The notes beneath the pieces are model-generated. The model had not been told where the DNA came from, ran no database searches, and worked only from the letters and a program-made list of their open reading frames with translations. From positions 1-9,257 of the forward strand of contig JAOUKG010000054.1 in the NCBI GenBank assembly GCA_029882725.1: 9,257 nt of DNA, read 5' to 3'. This DNA comes from Cyclobacteriaceae bacterium. Lineage in GTDB: Bacteria > Bacteroidota > Bacteroidia > Cytophagales > Cyclobacteriaceae. Position numbers and translations under genes: made by a program. The first letter of the stretch is position 1. Each line of letters opens with the position of its first letter. Positions 1 to 6,368 of the stretch are shown here, in pieces.

Positions 1-579
1 CTTGATCCAGTCGAATAGGCCGCTCCAATACGCTTTTCCAACAAGTATAATTGGAAAACGACCAATTTTACGAGTTTGAATGAGGGTAATGGCTTCGAAA
101 AGCTCATCGAGTGTGCCAAACCCGCCGGGCATAACGATAAACCCTTGAGAGTAGCGCATAAACATTACTTTTCGCACAAAGAAATAATGGAAATTCAGAA
201 ACTTATCTCTGTCGATATATACATTGCTTTCCTGTTCAAAAGGGAGGTCAATATTGAGGCCCACAGATTTACCGTTGGCTTTATTTGCACCTTTATTGGC
301 GGCTTCCATAATACCAGGACCGCCTCCAGTAATTACACCATACCCCCTTTTTACCAGTTTTTCGGCAATACTTTCGGCCATTTTATAATTTATCTCATCT
401 GGTTGGGTACGTGCAGACCCAAAAATAGAGACACTAGGGCCTATTTTGGCTAATTTTTCAAATCCTTCAACAAATTCAGACATTATTTTAAGCACTGTCC
501 ATGTGTCTGTACTTTTTATTTCGGCCCAGCCTTTGTCTTTAAAGGCATCTCTAATTAAGCTTTCATCTCCTTTTTCCAT
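1..579 (-). CDS. LOG-family (TIGR00730-type) nucleotide 5'-monophosphate phosphoribohydrolase, 3' end cut by window
   Basis: Reading the minus strand from the ATG at 579-577 gives an open frame of 193 residues running off the left edge. It carries the LOG (lysine decarboxylase-like) Rossmann-fold signatures: GSAR at residues 54-57, TGGGPGIMEAANKGA at 84-98, an RK pair at 136-137, and PGGFGTLDE at 151-159, whose final Glu belongs to the active site. Family members cleave the N-glycosidic bond of nucleoside 5'-monophosphates (AMP, or cytokinin nucleotides), releasing base and ribose 5-phosphate in the cytoplasm. Relatives with a similar N-terminal extension are about 230-240 residues, so some 40-50 residues are missing. 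The start lies 10 nt after the DinB-family stop, so it is probably the third gene of the mazG cassette. The family is often misannotated as lysine decarboxylase; there is no PLP-binding domain here. Confidence 0.93.
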   Translation of the reverse strand, partial: MEKGDESLIRDAFKDKGWAEIKSTDTWTVLKIMSEFVEGFEKLAKIGPSVSIFGSARTQPDEINYKMAESIAEKLVKRGYGVITGGGPGIMEAANKGANKANGKSVGLNIDLPFEQESNVYIDRDKFLNFHYFFVRKVMFMRYSQGFIVMPGGFGTLDELFEAITLIQTRKIGRFPIILVGKAYWSGLFDWIK

Positions 580-589
580 AATTCTCAGT

Positions 590-1087
590 TTACTGTGTTA
601 AATATCTGGTTTTTAAAACATGACGGTGATGTAATTCATGACCAATGAGTATCTTGGCCAGTTCCTCGACAGTTAAATCTACTTCCGATGCCCTACCTCT
701 TCTTTGTAGCATATCCGGATGAAGCGAACTTAACAAATAGATGGAAGAAGCCCTAACATTGGCCAATTCGTTGATAAGTGTTTGCCATTTTCTGTTTTCG
801 ATATTCATTTCCTTTGCCCAGGCATTTTCATCGAATCCTGGCAAAGGAGATTTGTCATTTTTTGAAAACCACAATAAGCGAAACCCAAAAACCCTTTCTG
901 TTTCAATAATATGGGCAAGAACTTCTTTCATGCTCCACTTTTCAGGTTCATAACGGTATTCTTCCAAATTCTCGGGAATGGCTCTATAAAACTCTAATGC
1001 CAGATCTCCTTGCTTTATCGCCTCATGTACTAGGTTATTGCCTTCATAACGGTTGAAATACCTTTGATAATATTCAGGTAATGCCAT
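590..1087 (-). CDS. DinB-superfamily (DinB_2 / YfiT-like) putative metal-dependent protein
   Basis: This 165-residue cytoplasmic protein is predicted to be a four-helix bundle. Three histidines fit the metal triad of the DinB/YfiT fold: His59 in LAHII, and His150 and His154 in GHELHH (HxxxH). The PEKWSMKEVLAHIIETE stretch (residues 48-64) is typical of the DinB_2 group, where a Trp and a Lys-Glu precede the first His. Some relatives are thiol transferases (for example bacillithiol S-transferases), while most have no known substrate, so none is assigned. The ATG at 1085-1087 follows the mazG stop by 21 nt, and the next gene starts 10 nt after this one ends, which suggests one transcript. Length is usual for the family. 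It is not the DinB DNA polymerase IV. Confidence 0.88.
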   Translation of the reverse strand: MALPEYYQRYFNRYEGNNLVHEAIKQGDLALEFYRAIPENLEEYRYEPEKWSMKEVLAHIIETERVFGFRLLWFSKNDKSPLPGFDENAWAKEMNIENRKWQTLINELANVRASSIYLLSSLHPDMLQRRGRASEVDLTVEELAKILIGHELHHRHVLKTRYLTQ

Positions 1088-1108
1088 GTTTTATTCAATT
1101 TAAATCAA

Positions 1109-1909
1109 TTATTGTTTTTTAGCCTCATTCCAGTAAACTTCCATTTCTTCTAAACTCATATCGTGCAAAGTTAATCCAGCTTCCTTGGCTTTACGTTCTA
1201 TGTAGTTAAAACGTTTAATAAATTTTTTATTAGTTCTTTCTAAAGCTTCTTCTGGATCCATATTTATAAAGCGGGCATAGTTTACCATGGAAAAAAGAAG
1301 ATCTCCATATTCTTCAGTAATTGCTTCCTGAGAAGGGTTATTGGATTTAATATTTTCCTGAAACTCTTCCATTTCTTCTTTTACTTTCTCCCAAACCTGA
1401 TCTTTGTTGTCCCAATCGAAACCAGAACCACGAGCTTTATCCTGAATGCGAATGGCCTTGACCAATGCAGGCAGTGATTTTGGTACTCCTCCCAACACGG
1501 TTTTATTTCTGCCTTCCTGTAATTTTATTTTTTCCCAATTTTCTTTTACTGCGGTGTCATCTTCGGCAACCACATCACCATAAATATGAGGATGTCGCCT
1601 AATGAGTTTTTCACAAACTGAATTAAGCACTTCTTCCATAGTAAACTCCCCTTTTTCAGCTCCAATTCGTGCATAAAACACGTTATGAAGCATAAGGTCG
1701 CCCAGTTCGTTTTTAACCTCTTTCAGATCATTTTCCAAAATAGCATCCGAAAGTTCGTAAGTTTCTTCGATAGTAAGGTGGCGCAAGGTCTCCATGGTTT
1801 GTTTTTTATCCCAGGGACACTGAGTACGAAGTTCGTCCATTATGTCGAGAAGCCTATTGAAAGCTTTGAGTGTATTCGTTCTGTCCTGAGATAATTTAAG
1901 ATCATTCAT
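1109..1909 (-). CDS. mazG: Nucleoside triphosphate pyrophosphohydrolase MazG
   Basis: This 266-residue protein (E. coli MazG is 263) hydrolyses NTPs and dNTPs to NMPs plus pyrophosphate and helps clear aberrant nucleotides. Two all-alpha MazG domains are visible. The first has CPWDKKQ near residues 33-41 and the Mg-binding EExxE...ExxD set at E48, E49, E52, E68 and D71. The second follows GFDWDNKDQVWEKVKEE, with E178, E179, E182, E200 and D203. The C-terminal segment (KRFNYIERKAKEAG...LEEMEVYWNEAKK, split here) is characteristic. I chose the ATG at 1907-1909. The frame stays open upstream to an ATG at 2005, but those 32 extra residues have no family counterpart and would run into the divergent gene starting at 1983. 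It is the first gene of a minus-strand cassette with the DinB-family and LOG genes. Confidence 0.95.
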   Translation of the reverse strand: MNDLKLSQDRTNTLKAFNRLLDIMDELRTQCPWDKKQTMETLRHLTIEETYELSDAILENDLKEVKNELGDLMLHNVFYARIGAEKGEFTMEEVLNSVCEKLIRRHPHIYGDVVAEDDTAVKENWEKIKLQEGRNKTVLGGVPKSLPALVKAIRIQDKARGSGFDWDNKDQVWEKVKEEMEEFQENIKSNNPSQEAITEEYGDLLFSMVNYARFINMDPEEALERTNKKFIKRFNYIERKAKEAGLTLHDMSLEEMEVYWNEAKKQ

Positions 1910-1982
1910 TTTAAAAGAAACTTTATAAGAAACAATGATGTTTTGAAAGTAGCTATTATTTTTGTAAAATAAATAAACATAT
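1910..1982. promoter_or_regulatory. Divergent intergenic region between mazG and the four-cysteine protein gene
   Basis: These 73 AT-rich bases separate two divergently transcribed genes and must hold both promoters. On the plus strand, TATTTTTG at 1957-1964 matches the Bacteroidota -7 consensus TAnnTTTG exactly and would place a transcription start about 10-12 nt before the ATG at 1983. The nearest TTTG (1942-1945) lies only 11 nt upstream, too close for a standard -33 element. On the minus strand I found no clear -7 box for mazG. Neither gene has a Shine-Dalgarno sequence; the leaders are A-rich. Confidence 0.45.
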
Positions 1983-2213
1983 ATGTTAACTGCTCTATTA
2001 GCCATTGGAATTGTTGGGTTATTTTTTGTATTGATGTCGGTACGGCTAATTTTTATAAAAGATGGTCAGTTTAAAGGGACCTGCGCCTCTCAAAGTCCGT
2101 ATTTAAATAAGGAAGGTGTTACTTGCGGATACTGTGGAAAAACGGTAGGAGAAGGTGATTCTTGTGCAGAACCTGAAAATGAGGTTTCGAAAGTAATTGA
2201 TAAATTCGATTAA
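1983..2213 (+). CDS. Small single-helix membrane protein with four cysteines, NqrM-like
   Basis: The 76 residues comprise one hydrophobic segment (about residues 2-24), a short basic and polar stretch, and a cysteine-rich soluble tail: Cys34 in FKGTCASQ, Cys48 and Cys51 in CGYCG, and Cys61 in GDSC. This layout is seen in short Bacteroidota proteins often labelled 'membrane or secreted protein'. It resembles NqrM (DUF539), which also has one N-terminal helix, a K-x-G-[ST]-C motif and further cysteines, and which is needed to mature the Na+-translocating NADH:quinone oxidoreductase, probably by delivering iron to a membrane-embedded cysteine site. No nqr gene is in the window, so the link is similarity only. 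A small metal-binding membrane protein is the safe description. It lies divergent to mazG and 110 nt upstream of the kinase, with a small hairpin between. Confidence 0.82.
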   Translation: MLTALLAIGIVGLFFVLMSVRLIFIKDGQFKGTCASQSPYLNKEGVTCGYCGKTVGEGDSCAEPENEVSKVIDKFD

Positions 2214-2224
2214 ACTCTTGTCTG

Positions 2225-2241
2225 ATTAGGACTTTCCTAAT
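2225..2241. repeat. Small hairpin after the four-cysteine protein gene
   Basis: ATTAGG (2225-2230), a 5-nt loop, then CCTAAT (2236-2241) form a perfect 6-bp stem starting 12 nt after the stop codon at 2213. It is followed by TTTG, not a long T-run, so it is at best a weak intrinsic terminator or an mRNA 3'-end stabiliser. It might equally be an operator for the downstream kinase gene. The symmetry is seen directly; the role is inferred. Confidence 0.35.
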
Positions 2242-2289
2242 TTGTCGGCTTCAAGTCATATACTCACATCTTGTAATCTATTTAGCTGT

Positions 2290-2321
2290 TTTACCCGTTA
2301 GATCGAGTAATTTCGGGTAAA
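2290..2321 (+). promoter_or_regulatory. Inverted repeat directly before the kinase start codon
   Basis: TTTACCCG at 2290-2297 is exactly mirrored by CGGGTAAA at 2314-2321, an 8-bp perfect stem. Inside it, TTA (2298-2300) can pair with TAA (2308-2310), leaving a 7-nt loop and a 3-nt bulge (2311-2313). The right arm ends two bases before the ATG at 2324, so in RNA the structure would cover the whole ribosome-binding region. It could act as a translational gate or protein-binding site, or as a DNA operator, since the arms sit about two helical turns apart. Confidence 0.4.
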
Positions 2322-2323
2322 TT

Positions 2324-3904
2324 ATGTCTATCAAGAATCATTGGATGAAATCTTCAGTTTCCCGTTTGGTCATGGTGATCAATGCCGGAATAATACTTTT
2401 GGCCGGTTACACCGTGTTTCAAACCTACTGGTACAGCCTTGAGAACTCCGAGAAACTGGTAATAGAGAAATTAAAGGGGGTAGCAAATACTGCTGCACTT
2501 CAGATAGGAGCAAAAGATCATCAGTATCTTACTCAAATGTATAAGCAGAAAGATGGTATTAATGCCATGAATGCTAAATCTGATTCCATATACCTTCTAA
2601 TTCATAATAAACTTCAGAGTACCCAACGGGTAAATGGCCTGCATAGTCCTGTTTATACTATGGTGTACGATTCTACGTCCAGGGCTTTTGCATTGATAGC
2701 CACATCCTCACCTGATCCTTATTTCAGGCATCCATATACTATGTTTCCAGAGGAATTGATCGATAATTACAATACTGGTGGAGTGCTTGGTATTCATGAG
2801 AGTGAAAATGGAAAATGGCTTTCGGCTTTCTCTCCAATAAAAGATGAAAGAGGAAGAGTAATTGCCTTGCTTCAGGTTGATGAGAATTTTGATGAATTTG
2901 TTACGGATGCCAGAACTGAATTATTCATAAACTTATGCTTTTCATTAGTAGCAATTATTCCATTTATTTCTTTTTTAATGTGGTATGTGAGAAAAACTGC
3001 AAAAAAAGAAGAGTTAGTAAAAGAGATGTTGCAGGAACAAAATGAAGAAATTCAAACACAAAATGAGAAGATTGTTAAGGTAAATCAAAAACTTGAAGAG
3101 GCCAGGAATACCATAGAAAAGAAAAATGAGGAGTTGGATGAACGTGTAAAGGAAAGAACAAGGGAATTATCGAAGGCAAACAGGGATTTAGGAACTTTTT
3201 TGTATAGATCTTCGCATGATATACAAGGTCCGCTCACTTCATTGTTGGGTCTTTCAAATTTAATGAAATCAGATCACTTATCTCCAAAGGAATTTTCGGG
3301 TATGCTTGAGGATAATGTGAAAATTCTGTTATCCCGTATAAAGAGTATCAATCGTATTTACGAAATAAAGACCAAGGAACTTAGTGAGGAGCATATAGAA
3401 AGTCAGGTTCTTGCAGATGAGTTAATGTGTTATATGGAGAATAATTGTGTTGGGCTGGGAATTGATTTAACTGTTGAAGTGAAAAGGAATTTCACCTTTT
3501 TAGTAAAAGATAAAGAGCTGTTGAGTTATTGTTTGGAGGAGCTTATAGATAACAGTATCTTATACAGAAGGGAGGTTTCACCGTTTATTAAAATTACGAT
3601 TGGTAAAAATGAAAATCAACAAGTGATCATATCTATAAAAGATAATGGACAGGGTATACCGGAGGAACACAGTGGCAGAATATTCCGGATGTTTCAACGG
3701 TTGAACAATAATTCTCAAGGTTCTGGTTTGGGTTTATATTGTGTAAAACTTGCCATGAAAAGAATTCAGGGAGATATTCAGCTTCAGAAATCTTCTTCTG
3801 AAGGAACTGACTTTGAGATTAATTTAGAGAGTCATTCTCCATCCAGAAAGGAAGGAAATTTATCGCGATATACATCCAGAGCTGAGAAATCCAGGGTAAA
3901 ATGA
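2324..3904 (+). CDS. Membrane sensor histidine kinase with extracytoplasmic Cache-like domain
   Basis: This 526-residue kinase has TM1 at about 13-33, an extracytoplasmic sensor at about 38-196 that looks Cache-like (YFRHPYTM, LIDNYNTGG and the W-L-S-A-F-S-P-I-K-D strand), TM2 at about 198-221, and a long charged coiled coil at 224-290. The dimerisation helix carries SSHDIQGPL with the predicted phospho-acceptor His298. The HATPase_c domain shows the N box EELIDN (Asn410), G1 DNGQGIP (440-446), an F box FRMFQRLN, and G2 GSGLGLY (466-472). It should autophosphorylate and pass phosphate to a response regulator, but none lies nearby and no receiver domain is fused, so it is an orphan kinase with unknown ligand. 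The last 23 residues (504-526), past the ATPase fold, are encoded by DNA that is antisense to the nitrilase coding region. An inverted repeat abuts the start codon. Confidence 0.93.
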   Translation: MSIKNHWMKSSVSRLVMVINAGIILLAGYTVFQTYWYSLENSEKLVIEKLKGVANTAALQIGAKDHQYLTQMYKQKDGINAMNAKSDSIYLLIHNKLQSTQRVNGLHSPVYTMVYDSTSRAFALIATSSPDPYFRHPYTMFPEELIDNYNTGGVLGIHESENGKWLSAFSPIKDERGRVIALLQVDENFDEFVTDARTELFINLCFSLVAIIPFISFLMWYVRKTAKKEELVKEMLQEQNEEIQTQNEKIVKVNQKLEEARNTIEKKNEELDERVKERTRELSKANRDLGTFLYRSSHDIQGPLTSLLGLSNLMKSDHLSPKEFSGMLEDNVKILLSRIKSINRIYEIKTKELSEEHIESQVLADELMCYMENNCVGLGIDLTVEVKRNFTFLVKDKELLSYCLEELIDNSILYRREVSPFIKITIGKNENQQVIISIKDNGQGIPEEHSGRIFRMFQRLNNNSQGSGLGLYCVKLAMKRIQGDIQLQKSSSEGTDFEINLESHSPSRKEGNLSRYTSRAEKSRVK

Positions 3905-4635
3905 AGTATTTTTTCATCAGTTCCGGCAAAGGCCAATGTTTCTCCTTTAGGTGAATAAATGGCAGAGTGGCCCATATAATCTACACTGTTCCCGTCTGTT
4001 CCCGTTCTATTGACTCCAATTGAATAACAATGATTTTCAATGGCTCGTGCTTTCAAAAGAGTGTCCCAGGCTTGTGCACGGGCCTTTGGCCAGTTGGCTA
4101 CCACAATCAGAACGTCGTAATCAAGTCCTGTTTTAGGGTTATAATGATTGCGTATCCATTCGGGAAACCTTAAATCGTAACAAATAATCAATCTGAATTT
4201 TCTGCCCTTGAACAAGACGGTTAATACTTTATCACCGCCCGTAAAATGCAGGTGTTCATTGGCCATACGAAACAGATGTTTTTTATCGTATGTATACTCT
4301 CTGCCGTTGGGTTCTATCCAGAGCAATCTATTGTAAAATTTATGGTTTTCTTTAATAATGATACTTCCCGTAATGGCAGCCCCTGTTTGAGAGGCCATTT
4401 GTCGCATCCACTTATGTGTATGCAGGTTCATGGTTTCAAAAACAGAATTGGTGGACATTGTAAAGCCGGTGGAAAACATTTCGGGGAGAACAATCAGGTC
4501 GGTTTTTCCTTCGAGAGACCAGATTTTTTCCTCGAGCATGGCTCGGTTAGTTCCGGAATTTTCCCAATAGAGGGAGGTTTGAATAAGGCTAACACGTAGG
4601 GAAGTATCCAATAAGTTATTTTCCAGGTATGGCAA
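3832..4635 (-). CDS. Nitrilase-superfamily amidase, omega-amidase (YafV/NIT2) type
   Basis: These 267 residues form a complete carbon-nitrogen hydrolase domain. The catalytic triad is visible: Glu52 in LPEMFSTGF, Lys118 in YDKKHLF, and the nucleophile Cys152 in CYDLRFPEW. The sequence around these residues and the C-terminal YRDKFPSF element point to the omega-amidase group (E. coli YafV, eukaryotic NIT2). These cytosolic enzymes hydrolyse alpha-ketoglutaramate and alpha-ketosuccinamate to the keto acid and ammonia, which is metabolite repair after glutamine transamination. The ATG at 4633-4635 lies inside the end of def (20-nt overlap), so translation is probably coupled. The next in-frame Met (33) would delete the first beta-strand. 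The 3' end overlaps the convergent kinase gene by 73 nt. Substrate is inferred from the family. Confidence 0.93.
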   Translation of the reverse strand: MPYLENNLLDTSLRVSLIQTSLYWENSGTNRAMLEEKIWSLEGKTDLIVLPEMFSTGFTMSTNSVFETMNLHTHKWMRQMASQTGAAITGSIIIKENHKFYNRLLWIEPNGREYTYDKKHLFRMANEHLHFTGGDKVLTVLFKGRKFRLIICYDLRFPEWIRNHYNPKTGLDYDVLIVVANWPKARAQAWDTLLKARAIENHCYSIGVNRTGTDGNSVDYMGHSAIYSPKGETLAFAGTDEKILHFTLDFSALDVYRDKFPSFLDGE

Positions 4636-5170
4636 TTTTGTAATCGGCTTTTACTTTTCCTTTGCTGATATTTTGCAATTTACCCTTTAACAGTCGCTTT
4701 TTTAGAGGGGGTAAATGGTCAGTAAATAAAACACCTTCAATATGATCGTATTCGTGCTGAATTATTCGGGCTCTCATTCCGTCGTATTCTTCTTCATGTT
4801 CCACCCAATTTTCATCAAAATAACGAACTGTGAGTGTTTCGGGTCTGAATACGTCTTCACGGATAGTAGGAATGCTCAGGCAGCCTTCTTCAAAAGCCCA
4901 CTCTTCACCAAATTCATCGAGGATAACCGCATTGATAAACACTTTGCGAAAATCTTTCAAATCCTCATCCTCTTCCTCCATTGGGGAACCATCTACAATA
5001 AACAGACGAATACTTTTGCCTATTTGTGGTGCGGCCAACCCTATTCCGGAAGCGGCATGCATGGTTTCAAACATGTCTTCCACCAATTTGGTCAGGTCGG
5101 TACCTTGCTCAATATCTTCTGCCCTTTTTTTTAAAACGGGGTTTCCAAAAACTACTATAGGGTATATCAT
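4616..5170 (-). CDS. def: Peptide deformylase
   Basis: The protein has 184 residues and all three deformylase motifs: GIGLAAPQIG at 42-51, EGCLSIP at 95-101 with metal ligand Cys97, and QHEYDHIEG at 138-146 with ligands His139 and His143 and catalytic Glu140. It removes the N-formyl group from new proteins as they leave the ribosome. The natural metal is usually Fe2+, which makes many of these enzymes oxygen-sensitive. An acidic insert (about 64-72, EEEDEDLKD) between motifs 1 and 2 is usual for Bacteroidota forms. The gene begins 5 nt after the ruvX stop and overlaps the nitrilase start by 20 nt, consistent with one operon. Unlike the common def-fmt pairing, no methionyl-tRNA formyltransferase gene lies beside it. 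Confidence 0.97.
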   Translation of the reverse strand: MIYPIVVFGNPVLKKRAEDIEQGTDLTKLVEDMFETMHAASGIGLAAPQIGKSIRLFIVDGSPMEEEDEDLKDFRKVFINAVILDEFGEEWAFEEGCLSIPTIREDVFRPETLTVRYFDENWVEHEEEYDGMRARIIQHEYDHIEGVLFTDHLPPLKKRLLKGKLQNISKGKVKADYKIAIPGK

Positions 5171-5175
5171 AATAA

Positions 5176-5595
5176 CTAACTTCCTAGATAAGTTTGCAAA
5201 ATTAATGAAGCGCTGACTTTATCAATAAGTTTTTTGTCTCTTCTTTGTTTTTTTTTTAACCCTCCGTCTATCATAGCCTGAAAAGCTAGTTTTGAAGTAA
5301 ATCTTTCGTCGATAGGGATAATTTGAACTTCCGGGTATTTGGTTTTAATTCTGAGCGATAATTTTTCGATAAACTCTCTTGCGGGTTGACTCCCTTCCGT
5401 ATCAGACTGATCAAGGTTTACCGGAAGACCAACAATTATCTTTTCAACATTTTCACTTGCTAGGTATTTTTCCAAAAAGTTGAAAATTTGAGGAGTATCG
5501 ATGGTATCTAAAGGGGTGGAAATAATTTTTAAGGGATCGGTTACTGCAATACCCACGCGTTTTATACCATAATCAATCCCCAGAATACGTCCCAT
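5176..5595 (-). CDS. ruvX: RuvX/YqgF family pre-16S rRNA nuclease (putative Holliday junction resolvase)
   Basis: The 139 residues match the compact RNase H-like YqgF family in length and motifs. These are GIDYG at 6-10 with acidic Asp8 followed by KRVGIAV, the IIVGLPVN strand at 53-60, DERFTS at 96-101, and the C-terminal IDKVSASLILQ with Asp125. The E. coli member is essential and takes part in maturing the 16S rRNA 5' end; the older annotation is a putative Holliday junction resolvase. The gene starts 2 nt after the hemerythrin-protein stop and ends 5 nt before def. Pairing with def is common in Bacteroidota as I recall it, and fits a translation-related operon. Confidence 0.95.
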   Translation of the reverse strand: MGRILGIDYGIKRVGIAVTDPLKIISTPLDTIDTPQIFNFLEKYLASENVEKIIVGLPVNLDQSDTEGSQPAREFIEKLSLRIKTKYPEVQIIPIDERFTSKLAFQAMIDGGLKKKQRRDKKLIDKVSASLILQTYLGS

Positions 5596-5597
5596 AA

Positions 5598-6353
5598 TTA
5601 ATTTAAGCGCGAGCTTTTTTCAAATACTTGTTTCAGTTTGTTCTCTATAACTAACGCTTTGGGGAACAGAATGTTATTTTCAATGTAGGCATGACTAGTC
5701 AATTCTTTTTCAAAGCTGAGTAGTTCGGAATATATAACTTTCAAGTGCAGAGGGGTATCATCATTTGTCAAATAACCATTTGTGATTTTCCTGATTCCCT
5801 CCATTACATCATCGTGAGCTTCATGTTCGGAGGCAAAATCGGCCACAGAGTTTTTTTCTAAAAGGAAAAAAAGTTTACCAAAGCTGTACCTGTCATTTTC
5901 GGCTCTGTATAGTTTTAATACATAGTTGAAGAAAGTATCCTCTTCGAAGTAAATATGATGAATAAAATCTTCGACAAAAAGAGGGAAAAGTAGCTTTAAA
6001 TCTTCCTGTTGTTGATGATATTTCGGATTTTCAACTTTTAAAGCTTGAATCATACAAGCCAGATAGGGAAGTTTTTTCTTAGCGAAAATATGATGACTGT
6101 GTTTTAAATATTCAATGAGTAAATCAATTGGATATTTCGATATAGCAGGTAATTCGGAACTATTTTCTATGGTTCTCCCTAGTTCCTGAACCACCCGGTT
6201 TATATCTATTCTATTTTTTTTACAAACCTCTTCCAGGGTTTTATTGGAATATTCAAAAAAATGAATCCCAAAATAATAGAGTATGGAAGCGAACACATAA
6301 TTTTCACTTACAATCTCAGAAAGGGTTCTTTTATTTAAATAAGCTAAATCCAT
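5598..6353 (-). CDS. Hemerythrin-domain protein, RIC/YtfE/ScdA-like but lacking the CC motif
   Basis: From the ATG at 6351-6353 the protein has 251 residues. Residues 1-60 align with the ScdA_N (DUF542) domain, but the hallmark GIDFCCGG of iron-sulfur cluster repair proteins reads GIHFFEYS here, with no cysteine pair. The hemerythrin-like four-helix domain follows with a full di-iron ligand set in the RIC arrangement: a His among His85/87/88, His133 and Glu137 (HxxxE), His177 or His180, and His221 and Glu225 (HxxxE). RIC proteins repair Fe-S clusters after nitrosative or oxidative damage; whether this variant does so is uncertain, and O2/NO sensing or iron storage is equally possible. In-frame GTG (6392) and ATG (6377) starts exist upstream, but the family begins near the chosen Met and a -7-like box lies in the would-be extension. 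It is the first gene of the ruvX-def-nitrilase operon. Confidence 0.85.
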   Translation of the reverse strand: MDLAYLNKRTLSEIVSENYVFASILYYFGIHFFEYSNKTLEEVCKKNRIDINRVVQELGRTIENSSELPAISKYPIDLLIEYLKHSHHIFAKKKLPYLACMIQALKVENPKYHQQQEDLKLLFPLFVEDFIHHIYFEEDTFFNYVLKLYRAENDRYSFGKLFFLLEKNSVADFASEHEAHDDVMEGIRKITNGYLTNDDTPLHLKVIYSELLSFEKELTSHAYIENNILFPKALVIENKLKQVFEKSSRLN

Positions 6354-6360
6354 ACCGATA

Positions 6361-6368
6361 CAAATATA
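6361..6368 (-). promoter_or_regulatory. Candidate -7 box for the hemerythrin-ruvX-def-nitrilase operon
   Basis: On the minus strand this reads TATATTTG, an exact match to the Bacteroidota -7 consensus TAnnTTTG. Its last base is 7 nt before the ATG at 6353, so transcription would begin at or next to that ATG, giving a leaderless or near-leaderless mRNA. No TTTG lies at the usual -33 spacing, so this remains a candidate. If real, it excludes the upstream GTG and ATG starts. Confidence 0.3.

Noticed and set aside
76..453. Plus-strand open frame of 125 codons
   Set aside because: It is antisense to the LOG-family gene, whose conserved motifs span the same bases; the plus-strand product has no recognisable domain.
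1..579. Lysine decarboxylase annotation for the first gene
   Set aside because: The PGGxGTxxE motif defines LOG phosphoribohydrolases; the lysine decarboxylase name is a known family misannotation.
741..953. Plus-strand open frame of 70 codons
   Set aside because: It lies wholly within the DinB-family gene on the opposite strand, with low-complexity hydrophobic content and no family features.
1685..1894. Plus-strand open frame of 69 codons
   Set aside because: It is antisense to the first catalytic domain of MazG; conservation belongs to the minus strand.
1910..2005. Upstream in-frame extension of mazG by 32 codons
   Set aside because: The extension has no MazG-family counterpart and would overlap the start of the divergent four-cysteine protein gene and its -7 box.
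4246..4599. Plus-strand open frame of 117 codons
   Set aside because: It is antisense to the nitrilase N-terminal half, where the catalytic Glu and Lys motifs lie.
4742..5216. Two overlapping plus-strand open frames (4742-5134 and 4830-5216)
   Set aside because: Both are shadows of def; the deformylase motifs on the minus strand explain the sequence.
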